Shown here piece by piece: positions 24,150 through 33,073 of a DNA stretch of 39,247 bases. Under the pieces are notes generated by a model. The model was not told where the DNA came from and ran no database searches. It saw only the letters and a list, made by a program, of their open reading frames with translations. The DNA is from Eubacteriales bacterium (GTDB lineage Bacteria; Bacillota; Clostridia; Oscillospirales; Butyricicoccaceae): assembly GCA_030524205.1 (NCBI GenBank), contig JAUNGZ010000023.1:1-39247 (forward strand), written 5' to 3'. A program made the translations under genes and the position numbers. Positions within the stretch are counted from its first letter, which is position 1; the number at the start of each line of letters is the position of its first letter.

Positions 24150-25307
24150 TTAACGGCAGCTTTCCTGTAAAATTTCAATGATGTCCCCGCGCGAAAGCGG
24201 ATGCGGGTCGACGCGGAACAGGCCGCCCATGGTGTCGATCGCATTGTCCGCGATTTTGCCGAAATCCTCGGGCGTGACGCCGTAGCCGGACAGGCGCAGC
24301 TCGTGCACGCCGCACTGCTTCTGGAGCGCGCAGAGCGCGTCGATGAAGTCCTCGGGCGTTTTGGCGTCGGTTTTGCCAAGCGCCTTCGCCAGCGCGACCA
24401 GCCGGCCGCCCGACGAAGCGAAAAAGCGGCTCCAGTACGCCTTGGAGATCATGATCAGGCCCGCGCCGTGCGGCAGCTCGGGGTGGTAGGCGGAAAGCGC
24501 GTGCTCGATGGCGTGCTCGCCCGTGCAGCTCGACAGCGTCTCGACAAAGCCCGCCAGCGTGTTTGCCAGCGCAACGTCGGCGCGCGCGTCGGCGTTGCCG
24601 CCGTCGTGCACGGCGGTGGGCAGGGACTTGCCGATCAGCTCGACCGCGCGCAGCGAAAACATTTCGCTTATCGGATTGGCGCAGGAGGCCAGATAGCCCT
24701 CCGCCGCGTGGAAGAACGCGTCGAAGCCCTGATAGGCCGTCAGGTGCGGCGGCACGGTCATCATGAAATCCGGGTCGACGACCGAGATTGTCGGAAAGCA
24801 CTTTTCCCCGCCGCCGCCGATCTTTTCCTCGCCGTTGGTGATGACGGTGAAGGGGTCGGCCTCGGTGCCGGTGCCCGCGGTGGTCGGCACCGCGACGATG
24901 GGCAGCGCGTCCTTTGTGATGCGCTTGCCGCCGCCCGAGCCGCCGTGGATGTAGTCCCACCAGTCGCCGTCGTTCGTCGCCATGACCGCGACCGCCTTGG
25001 CGGTGTCGATCGACGAGCCGCCGCCGAGGCCGACGACGAACGAGACGCCCTCCTCCCGGCAGATGGCCGCGCAGGCGCGCACGCCCTCGATCGTCGGGTT
25101 GGGCTGCACCTTATTATATACAAGGGTTTCGTGGCCGGCTTCGAGCAGCGCGTCCGCCACCCGGTCGACATAGCCGAGCCGCGTGGTCGAGGTGCCGCCG
25201 GTGATGATCAGCCCCTTGCCCTCCGGCAGGCGGGCCTTGCCCAGCTTTTTGACGGCGCCGCTGCCGAAATATAAGCGCGTGGGCATATAGAAGCTAAAAA
25301 TATCCAA
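24150..25307 (-). CDS. Iron-containing alcohol dehydrogenase family protein
   Basis: This 385-residue NAD(P)-dependent group III dehydrogenase has the cofactor-binding FVVGLGGGSSIDTAKAVAV, VPTTAGTGTEADPF and metal ligands Asp and His in GFDAFFHAAEGY and further histidines in EHALSAYHPELPHGAGL. Such enzymes interconvert aldehydes or ketones and alcohols in fermentation. TTG at 25307 is chosen because GGAGG stands 8 nt upstream; the later ATG (25286) has no ribosome site. The leader contains an intrinsic terminator (25323-25347) immediately before the ribosome site, pointing to attenuation. Confidence 0.92.
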   Translation of the reverse strand: MDIFSFYMPTRLYFGSGAVKKLGKARLPEGKGLIITGGTSTTRLGYVDRVADALLEAGHETLVYNKVQPNPTIEGVRACAAICREEGVSFVVGLGGGSSIDTAKAVAVMATNDGDWWDYIHGGSGGGKRITKDALPIVAVPTTAGTGTEADPFTVITNGEEKIGGGGEKCFPTISVVDPDFMMTVPPHLTAYQGFDAFFHAAEGYLASCANPISEMFSLRAVELIGKSLPTAVHDGGNADARADVALANTLAGFVETLSSCTGEHAIEHALSAYHPELPHGAGLIMISKAYWSRFFASSGGRLVALAKALGKTDAKTPEDFIDALCALQKQCGVHELRLSGYGVTPEDFGKIADNAIDTMGGLFRVDPHPLSRGDIIEILQESCR

Positions 25308-25322
25308 ATTTTTATCCTCCTC

Positions 25323-25347
25323 AAAAAAAGGGAGTCCAAAGACCCCC
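25323..25347 (-). terminator. Intrinsic terminator in the alcohol dehydrogenase leader
   Basis: On the minus strand GGGGGTC (25341-25347) pairs with GACTCCC (25330-25336), with one G-T pair and a 4-nt loop, followed at once by seven Ts (25323-25329) and then the GAGGAGG ribosome site. As it lies between promoter and start codon it should act as a conditional stop. The antiterminator structure is not evident. Confidence 0.75.
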
Positions 25348-25406
25348 GAGACGATTGATTGACTATCCCAATTCCGAAGGGCGCCTATAACACACCCAAC
25401 AATATC

Positions 25407-25435
25407 ATTATAGCAAATTGCAGCATACATGAAAA
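25407..25435 (-). promoter_or_regulatory. Promoter of the alcohol dehydrogenase-asparaginase operon
   Basis: On the minus strand TTTTCA (25430-25435), a 17-nt spacer and TATAAT (25407-25412) with TG before it (extended -10). It gives a leader of about 90 nt. Confidence 0.65.
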
Positions 25436-25503
25436 GAGGAAAAATGCTGAAAAGAAAAACTAAATTTAATGCAAAATCACCATAAAAAAACGATAATTTA
25501 CCC

Positions 25504-25532
25504 TTGACGTTGTGCAAAGTTGATGATATTAT
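25504..25532 (+). promoter_or_regulatory. Strong promoter of the large non-coding RNA
   Basis: TTGACG (25504-25509), a 17-nt spacer and TATTAT (25527-25532). TATAAT at 25530-25535 overlaps but would need a 20-nt spacer. The 60 bases before the -35 are very rich in A and T with A-runs, like an UP element, so activity may be high. Start expected near 25540. Confidence 0.75.
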
Positions 25533-26368
25533 AATGGCACAGAAAAGAAAAGGGCAAACACCAAGGACGCAGGACAGGGGTCCTGCGAGAAGGCGCAACC
25601 CGATCCTATTCTGGAAGGGCTGGCAATGAAAGCCAAATGATACCGGAGAAAGGGGTGAGTCCAATGGTATCAGAAGAAACATCCTACCAGTTCGCGGGAC
25701 TCGCCGCGGCGCTGTAACCGAAACGATAAAGGTGATAGCTATAAAAAAGAGCGAGTTCCATATCGAAACAACGAACCGCCTGAAAAGCGCGATCGGCTTC
25801 TGACAAGTAGGAACGGCACCTTTGAGGAAGCTATCCTCGTGAAACGAAAACCGTGCAACATACTGATGCGAAAAAGCGGATCGAGGCAGCAGGAAAGCAA
25901 GGTTCAAGCATGACAGAACCCTGAATGATGCGTTGGCGAATGACTAAGTATCCGTACGATACCTGCCAAATGCCAAAAATAGTGCGCACCCATTGGCCGA
26001 TGGGCATACTGATGAGTATGGTGCCGCAAAAGCGAACCAGAGAAGAACCCCGCGATCATATCAAAGATTCCTGAAAGTGGTTCGGGCAGCGCAGGAACAG
26101 AATCGAACGATCACCCGCCGAGAAGTGACGCATCCAGAAATTGATATAGAGTTCCCGAATGTGACGGTAAACTGTCTTTTGTGGATACAAAGCGTTAAAA
26201 CAAGACAAGCGGCTGCAAGCTTTACCGCAGCCGGACACTTACCAATATGAATCGCAGCCGGGCGGCTCCCGCGGACGTTAGGATAAAGGAAAACAAGCGA
26301 AAAATACGGAAGGATCAATCAAAAATAGACCTTGCAGCAGGAAAAATCCCGCTGAGAAAAGGAATTGT

Positions 26369-26386
26369 ATGAAAATCTGGAAGTAA
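26369..26386 (+). CDS. Possible five-codon micro-ORF at the end of the RNA
   Basis: ATG-AAA-ATC-TGG-AAG-TAA, reading MKIWK, follows AAAAGGA at 6-nt spacing just before the terminator stem. It may be chance, but it is the only start with a proper ribosome site in the RNA. Confidence 0.15.
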   Translation: MKIWK

Positions 26387-26413
26387 AAGGCCTCGTCGGG
26401 TGACGGGGCCTTT
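26386..26413. terminator. Terminator of the large RNA, shared with tepA
   Basis: A 12-bp stem (26386-26397 with 26402-26413, one T-G pair) with a GGGT loop ends in TTT and is followed by GTTGTTG. On the minus strand it also ends in a T-rich run, so it can close the convergent tepA transcript. Confidence 0.85.
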
Positions 26414-26443
26414 GTTGTTGTCTGCCAGTGTGCGGAGGCGGGA

Positions 26444-27142
26444 TTATTTTTCGCCTTCCGTTTGCGGACGTGCCGCGGCAATCATATCATACAGCGCGTC
26501 GAGCGCGTCGGACAGCGTGCCGACAGCATTTATCAGCCCCAGCTCGACGGCCTGTCTGCCGGAGATAACCGTGCCGATATCGGCGGTAAGCTGGCCGGTC
26601 TCGCGCATGAGCTGCTGCAGGCGGCCGGCCGAAATCGCCGAATGCGCCGTGATAAAGTCGACGATCCGCTCTTGAATTTTCGCCAAGTATTCAAACGCCT
26701 GCGGCACGGCGATGATCGTCCCGTTCATGCGCACCGGATGGATCGTCATCGCCGCGGAAGCCGCGATAAAGCTCTTTTTCGCGGCGACCGCCATGGGCAC
26801 GCCGATGGAGTGCCCGCCGCCGAGCACGAGCGACACGGTCGGCTTTTTCATGCCCGCGATCAGCTCCGCGATGGCAAGGCCGGCCTCCACGTCGCCGCCG
26901 ACCGTGTTGAGCAGAATCAGCATGCCGTCGATCTCCTCGGCCTGCTCCACCGCGGTGATCTGCGGGATCAGATGCTCGTATTTTGTGGTTTTGTTCTGCG
27001 AAGGCAGCTCCATGTGGCCCTCGATCTGGCCGACGATCGTAATGCAGTGCACGGTGCCGCGCGAGGTTTTTGCCGTAATCGAGCCGGTTTCCGCGATGCT
27101 GTTTTCTTCTGGCGCCTTAATAGGCTGGGTATCTTCCGCCAT
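26444..27142 (-). CDS. tepA: TepA-type ClpP-like serine protease
   Basis: This 232-residue protein is a ClpP/crotonase-fold protease of the TepA (translocation-enhancing protein) group of Firmicutes. The nucleophile context GGGHSIGVPMAV, the preceding NTVGGDVEAGLAIAELI and AAMTIHPVR with the catalytic-type histidine are visible. TepA proteins have been proposed to degrade signal peptides or aid secretion. ATG 27142 follows GGAGG; upstream in-frame codons lack support. There is no signal peptide or membrane helix. Confidence 0.88.
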   Translation of the reverse strand: MAEDTQPIKAPEENSIAETGSITAKTSRGTVHCITIVGQIEGHMELPSQNKTTKYEHLIPQITAVEQAEEIDGMLILLNTVGGDVEAGLAIAELIAGMKKPTVSLVLGGGHSIGVPMAVAAKKSFIAASAAMTIHPVRMNGTIIAVPQAFEYLAKIQERIVDFITAHSAISAGRLQQLMRETGQLTADIGTVISGRQAVELGLINAVGTLSDALDALYDMIAAARPQTEGEK

Positions 27143-27298
27143 GGTGATCCTCCTTACTTTTGCAGAAATACCTGCAAACAAAGTGTGCCGCACAGCCGCG
27201 TGCTTCATTCGTGTTTTTCCGCTTTTTGTATAAAATATAACTAAGCGTAAACGCCCCGCGCCGATAATAAGCCTGTTTGCGGACGGAAATACAAGAAG

Positions 27299-27363
27299 TT
27301 ATCCACTTTGTGCACAGAGTTATCCCCACACAGCCTGTGGAAAGCCGTGTGTATAAAGTGGAT
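27299..27363. promoter_or_regulatory. Symmetric cluster of DnaA-box-like sequences
   Basis: Against TTATNCACA: TTATCCACT (27299-27307, 8/9) and TTATCCCCA (27320-27328, 8/9) point forward; TGTGGAAAG (27336-27344, 7/9 on the reverse) and TGTGTATAA (27348-27356, exact reverse match) point back. The arrangement is an imperfect palindrome: outer arms ATCCACTTT (27301-27309) and AAAGTGGAT (27355-27363) are perfectly complementary, as are inner CCACA (27326-27330) and TGTGG (27336-27340). It resembles DnaA box clusters. No dnaA gene is nearby, so it need not be the origin. Confidence 0.6.
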
Positions 27364-27417
27364 TTATTTGTGAAAAAGGTCGGATTTTGGCTGGAGTTTT
27401 CATTATGGAAACAACTC

Positions 27418-27446
27418 TTGCTGTTTGCGCGTAGTTTTGATACAAT
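27418..27446 (+). promoter_or_regulatory. Promoter of the cyclophilin gene
   Basis: TTGCTG (27418-27423), a 17-nt spacer and TACAAT (27441-27446), 55 nt downstream of the DnaA-box-like cluster. Confidence 0.65.
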
Positions 27447-27495
27447 ATAAACAAATATACGCAGGCTTATGCGTTCATGATGGAGTGGTAAGGTA

Positions 27496-28014
27496 ATGAG
27501 CAATCCGATCGTCACGATAGAGATGGAACAGGGCGGCACGATCCGCGCTGAGTTATATCCCGAGGTAGCGCCCAATACGGTGCGCAATTTTATTTCCTTG
27601 ATTCAAAAAGGGTTTTACGACGGCACGATCTTTCACCGCGTGATTCCGGGCTTTATGATTCAGGGCGGCGACCCCGAGGGCACCGGAACCGGCGGCCCGG
27701 GATATGAGATCCGCGGCGAATTCACCGCGAACGGCTTCCAGAACGATTTGGTGCACACGCGCGGCGTGCTCTCGATGGCGCGCACGATGGCGCCCGACTC
27801 GGCCGGCAGCCAGTTCTTCATCATGACGGAGGATTCGCCCCATCTGGACGGCCAGTACGCCTCCTTCGGCATGGTGACCGAGGGGATGGATGTTGTCGAC
27901 GCGATCGTCAACACCCCGCGCGACTGGAAGGACCGCCCCCGCCAGCAGCAGAAAATGAAAACGGTCACCGTTGACACGATGGGCGTGGACTACGAGGCGC
28001 CTGAGACCCTGTAA
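27496..28014 (+). CDS. ppiB: Cyclophilin-type peptidyl-prolyl isomerase
   Basis: This 172-residue cytoplasmic isomerase speeds proline cis-trans changes in folding proteins. Active-site residues appear in order: Arg in FHRVIPGFMIQGGDP, SMARTMAPDSAGSQFFIM with the conserved Gln-Phe-Phe, and HLDGQYASFGMVTEGMDVVD. No signal peptide. The ATG at 27496 follows GGTAAGG. The GDPD-like gene starts 20 nt later, probably in the same transcript. Confidence 0.95.
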   Translation: MSNPIVTIEMEQGGTIRAELYPEVAPNTVRNFISLIQKGFYDGTIFHRVIPGFMIQGGDPEGTGTGGPGYEIRGEFTANGFQNDLVHTRGVLSMARTMAPDSAGSQFFIMTEDSPHLDGQYASFGMVTEGMDVVDAIVNTPRDWKDRPRQQQKMKTVTVDTMGVDYEAPETL

Positions 28015-28034
28015 GCGGAAAGAAGGGGACGGTA

Positions 28035-28772
28035 TTGTATTATACCAATAAAGAGGTATTCGTCCTGTCCGCGGTCGGCTGCATGGATACCGAGCCGGAT
28101 GGGCTGGAATCCATTCTCGCCGGCAATGAGGAAGGCGCCAAGGGCTGCTGCCTGTCGGTCGATATGACGGCGGACGGCATCGCCGTGCTCTCGTCGGACG
28201 GCTACTGCACGTCGAACGACGGCGCGCGCATGAATATCAGCGATTACAGCTATGCCGAGCTGCATCAGGCGGCGCCGCAGCTTGTCCCGGCGGGACAGGC
28301 CATCGAGCTGGCGCGCACCTGCCAAGCGAAAATCGCAATTACGGTACATAACCAGACGCTGCTGCCGCAGCTTCGCATGACGCTGCGCCACGCCGAGTAT
28401 CTGGACGAGACGATTTTTGTCGGCCTCGGTTTGGTCGAGGCGGCGCGTATCGCGGTCGCCAATCCCGATCTGCACATTATGGGCGAGCTGCCCGCGCTGC
28501 CCGATAATATCGACGCGCTGGTGCGCGCCGCGCAGACGACCGGCCTGTTCGGCCTGCGCGCGGCGCCGGGCGATTTGACGCCGCAGCTCATTGCTGCCTG
28601 CAAGCGCACCGGACTGTTCACCATGAGCCTGCCGACCAATAACGAGCGCACGCTGGCCGCGCTGCTGCACAGCGGCGTTAACTTCATCGAAACCGCGCGG
28701 CCGGACATCTCCTCGATGCTGCTGCCCGCGGGCGAGGCGGAGCCGCATCAGATTCCGCTGATGAGATACTGA
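28035..28772 (+). CDS. Glycerophosphodiester phosphodiesterase-like protein, likely inactive
   Basis: This 245-residue TIM-barrel protein follows the GDPD plan (first strand, SILAGNEEGAKGCCLSVDMTADGIAVLSSDG, then a helix-strand series ending NFIETARPDISSML). The catalytic residues are gone: the usual HRG is AVG, the HD pair reads SD, and the metal-binding glutamate of the ExD motif is missing. It may bind a ligand without hydrolysis or have a structural role. The start is TTG 28035, preceded by GAAGGGGA; no ATG is better. It lies 20 nt after the cyclophilin gene and is followed by a modular hairpin block. Confidence 0.7.
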   Translation: MYYTNKEVFVLSAVGCMDTEPDGLESILAGNEEGAKGCCLSVDMTADGIAVLSSDGYCTSNDGARMNISDYSYAELHQAAPQLVPAGQAIELARTCQAKIAITVHNQTLLPQLRMTLRHAEYLDETIFVGLGLVEAARIAVANPDLHIMGELPALPDNIDALVRAAQTTGLFGLRAAPGDLTPQLIAACKRTGLFTMSLPTNNERTLAALLHSGVNFIETARPDISSMLLPAGEAEPHQIPLMRY

Positions 28773-29110
28773 AAATTTGATCGAAACCACGCTTTCGAAC
28801 GAGGGACGCCCTTCGGGCGTTCAAACCGGACGTACAGTCCGGTTTGAGGGCGGCGTTCCGGCCTTTGGCCGGAGACGCCTGTTGCAGGAAAACGGCCACG
28901 GAATTGCGATTCCGTGGCCGTTTTCCTGTTTGTATCAAAAGACCGGGCGGAGCTCGGCCTTTCGATGGAAATGGCAGCGCCATTTCCGGATGGAAGAGCG
29001 TCTGCGGACGGGGAGGGGGGACGGTCGCGCCCACGGGGCGCGGGGTAGGACGGGGGACGGGGGACGAAGGGACGGTCGCGCCGCGACGGCGCGGGGTAGG
29101 ACGGGGGCGA
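28773..29110 (+). repeat. Modular hairpin block after the GDPD-like gene
   Basis: Modules in order: an imperfect hairpin near the stop, GCCCTTCGGGC (28809-28820), CCGGAC-gta-GTCCGG-type stem (module A/B), a GGCCtttGGCC hairpin, the CTGTTGCA linker, module C as a 20-bp perfect stem with TGCG loop (28885-28928), TTTGTATCAAA, module D (GACCGGGC/GCTCGGCC) and module E (AATGGC-agc-GCCATT). Two copies of a 39-base G-rich unit follow at 29018-29056 and 29069-29107, 51 bases apart; a third is at 14975-15013. The rest, to 29216, holds the ABC-F promoter. Confidence 0.7.
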
Positions 29111-29166
29111 GAGGACGAGGGGACGGAAGGGATTTTGCTTTCCGGCTTTTCGAGCGGGAAAAAATG

Positions 29167-29175
29167 TGCTATAAT
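29167..29175 (+). promoter_or_regulatory. Extended -10 promoter of the ABC-F operon
   Basis: TATAAT at 29170-29175 preceded by TGC (extended -10). The -35 at the expected place is a weak TTTTCG (29147-29152). Confidence 0.6.
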
Positions 29176-29216
29176 AGCAGTATTCTTTTGGAAACGTAAC
29201 GAAAGGGGCTCCTTCC

Positions 29217-31138
<1,922 letters not shown>

Positions 31139-31142
<4 letters not shown>

Positions 31143-31912
31143 AGGAACGCAAATTCTGGCTGGCGCTCGCGCTGCCGTGCGCGGCGCTGGGTCTGGCGCA
31201 GCTGCCGTTCCGGCCCTCGCGGTTCGGCGGGGTGTTTTTTCTGGCGCTGGCGCTGGGCTGCGCGGGCGAGTGGCTGATGCTGAAAAACCGCGAGAGATCA
31301 AAGGTCTGCCGCGTGCTGTCGGTTGCCGGGCGCGTGCTATTTACGCTGTTCGTGCTGTCGTTTGCGTATATCCAGCTTTTTGTGATCGGACAGGGCATGC
31401 GCACCGACCCGGAGGCGGAAAACGCCGACTATATCCTCGTGCTCGGCGCGCTGGTCAACCCCGACGGACAGCCCTCCGCCGCGCTGGCTGCGCGGTGCGA
31501 CACGGCGGTCGATTTCCTGACGGCGCACCCGGACGCGAAAGCCCTGCTGTGCGGCGGTCAGGGCGGCAACGAGCCGCGCGCCGAGGCCGACGCGATGTAC
31601 GACTATATGTCGGCGCGGGGAGTCTCGCCGGATCGGCTGATTCGTGAGGATCAGTCGACCAACACCATACAGAATATCCGCAACGCCCGCGCGCTGATCG
31701 AAACACAGCGGATGCTTACCGCGCCGGACAGCGTGCGGACCGCCGTTATCACCAATGACTACCATCTAGCGCGCGCCCGCGTGCTGATGGCGGACGGCGG
31801 GCTGGACGCCTGCGGCATTCCCGCGCCGACGCCCTATCCGCCGCAGTGGATTGCGGTGCGCTGCCGCGAATACTGCTCCATTCTGGGGCTGATGCTGACC
31901 GGACGCTGGTAA
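31139..31912 (+). CDS. YdcF/SanA-like (DUF218) membrane protein
   Basis: This 257-residue protein has two to three N-terminal membrane helices (about residues 5-75) and a YdcF-type domain: [39 protein letters not shown] and [12 protein letters not shown] with the conserved acidic and histidine residues. Relatives (ElyC, SanA) influence envelope and vancomycin sensitivity in E. coli; the enzymatic role is uncertain. GTG 31139 overlaps the ABC-F stop as GTGA, implying coupled translation. Confidence 0.85.
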
Positions 31913-31952
31913 CCTCTGGCCGGCGGCGTCAAACAGAAAAGGAAGTACGCCT

Positions 31953-33017
31953 ATGTTTGAAAAACTGAAAACGCTGTCTGCCCGGCTGGACGAGCTGGAA
32001 ATGCGTCTGTCCGCGCCCGACCTGTACGACGATCCCGCCCGCGCGGCAAAGCTGCTGAAGGAACGGGGCGAGCTGGAGCCGATCGTGACCGCGTACCGCG
32101 CCTATGAGCGGGCGCGGCAGGCGATCGCGGAGGCTGTCGAGCTGCTGTCCGACCCGGATATGAAGGAGCTGGCGCAGGAGGAGCTGCAGCGGGCCAAGGC
32201 CGATGAGGCGCGTCTGACCGACGAAATCAAGCTCTTGCTGCTGCCCAAGGACCCGAACGATGGCAAAAACATCTTTGTCGAGATCCGCGGCGGCGCGGGC
32301 GGCGAGGAAAGCGCGCTGTTCGCGGCCGACCTGTACCGCATGTACACCATGTACGCGGCGGGGCGCGGCTGGCAGACCGAGGTGATGAGCGCGTCCGAAA
32401 CCGAGCTGGGCGGCTATAAGGAAATCGTGTTCCGCGTGGCGGGCGAAATGGTATATTCGCGGCTCAAATTCGAGTCGGGCGTGCACCGCGTGCAGCGCGT
32501 GCCCGAGACCGAGAGCCAAGGCCGCGTGCATACCTCGACCACGACCGTCGCCGTGCTGCCCGAGGCCGAGGAGGTCGATTTCTACCTCGACCCGAACGAT
32601 CTGCGCATCGACACCTTCCGTTCGTCCGGCGCGGGCGGGCAGCATATCAACAAAACCTCGAGCGCCATCCGCATCACGCACATTCCGACGAACACTGTCG
32701 TCGAGTGTCAGGATGAGCGCAGCCAGCACAAGAATAAGGACAAGGCCCTGCGCGTGCTGCGGAGCCGCCTGTACGAGGCTGAGGTGGAAAAGCAGCAGGC
32801 GTCTATCGCCGCCGACCGCAAAAGTCAGGTCGGCACGGGCGACCGGTCGGAGCGCATCCGCACCTATAATTTCCCGGAAAACCGCGTCAGCGACCACCGC
32901 ATCAAGCTGACGCTGTATAAGCTCGACCAGTTTTTGAACGGCGATATGGACGAAATCCTCGACGCGCTGATCGCCGCCGACACGGCGGAAAAGCTGCGTG
33001 CGCAGGGAGAGGGATGA
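31953..33017 (+). CDS. prfA: Peptide chain release factor 1
   Basis: This 354-residue factor ends translation at UAA and UAG. The GGQ motif is at 228-230 ([19 protein letters not shown] region) and the stop-codon-reading tripeptide PxT is PET in [16 protein letters not shown], which distinguishes RF1 from RF2. The ATG follows AAAGGAAG. Its methylase gene prmC, often next door, is absent. Confidence 0.97.
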   Translation: MFEKLKTLSARLDELEMRLSAPDLYDDPARAAKLLKERGELEPIVTAYRAYERARQAIAEAVELLSDPDMKELAQEELQRAKADEARLTDEIKLLLLPKDPNDGKNIFVEIRGGAGGEESALFAADLYRMYTMYAAGRGWQTEVMSASETELGGYKEIVFRVAGEMVYSRLKFESGVHRVQRVPETESQGRVHTSTTTVAVLPEAEEVDFYLDPNDLRIDTFRSSGAGGQHINKTSSAIRITHIPTNTVVECQDERSQHKNKDKALRVLRSRLYEAEVEKQQASIAADRKSQVGTGDRSERIRTYNFPENRVSDHRIKLTLYKLDQFLNGDMDEILDALIAADTAEKLRAQGEG

Positions 33018-33073
33018 GCCGTCGGAAATGCGGCTTTATTCACTTAATATCCCCACAGAAAGAAGAATTACAC

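Larger units (their letters stand above)
25540..26413 (+). ncRNA. Large structured non-coding RNA, class unknown
   Basis: A stand-alone + strand unit of about 870 nt with promoter and terminator but no credible ORF: longest readings are short, lack ribosome sites and look random. It is purine-rich and packed with perfect hairpins: CGCAGGAC/GTCCTGCG (25568-25587), TGATACC/GGTATCA (25638-25672), GAGG/CCTC (near 25824-25838), GGTTC/GAACC (25901-25920), GTATC/GATAC inside TTGGC/GCCAA (25934-25970), CCCAT/ATGGG and CATAC/GTATG closed by GCAC/GTGC (25986-26024), CGGCTGC/GCAGCCG (26210-26233). A kissing or pseudoknot pairing (GATAGCT with AGCTATC, near 25735 and 25830) and end pairing CAAGG/CCTTG (25562-25566, 26330-26334) are possible. 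Size and complexity recall OLE, ROOL and GOLLD RNAs, but I cannot match it to any. Confidence 0.8.
27143..27495. other. Intergenic region between tepA and the cyclophilin gene
   Basis: These 353 nt hold the divergent control regions, the DnaA-box-like cluster (27299-27363) and the cyclophilin promoter (27418-27446). No clear tepA promoter was found; AT-rich sequence around 27225-27245 is the likely place. No gene is visible. Confidence 0.5.

Noticed and set aside
25855-26040. CTGATG and CTGATGA motifs resembling a hammerhead ribozyme core
   Set aside because: No GAAA strand and no cleavage-site helix in the right places around either copy, so the hammerhead fold cannot form.
25993-26250. 85-codon open frame inside the large RNA
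   Set aside because: No ribosome site, composition unlike neighbouring genes, and it runs straight through stable hairpins.
25540-26413. Group II intron, RNase P RNA or tmRNA as the identity of the large RNA
   Set aside because: No domain V hairpin with AGC triad or GTGYG start, no RNase P core such as GAGGAAAGTC, and no tRNA-like CCA end or tag ORF were found.
27299-27363. Chromosomal replication origin
   Set aside because: DnaA-like boxes are present but there is no dnaA, dnaN, rpmH or clear AT-rich unwinding element next to them; reported only as a box cluster.
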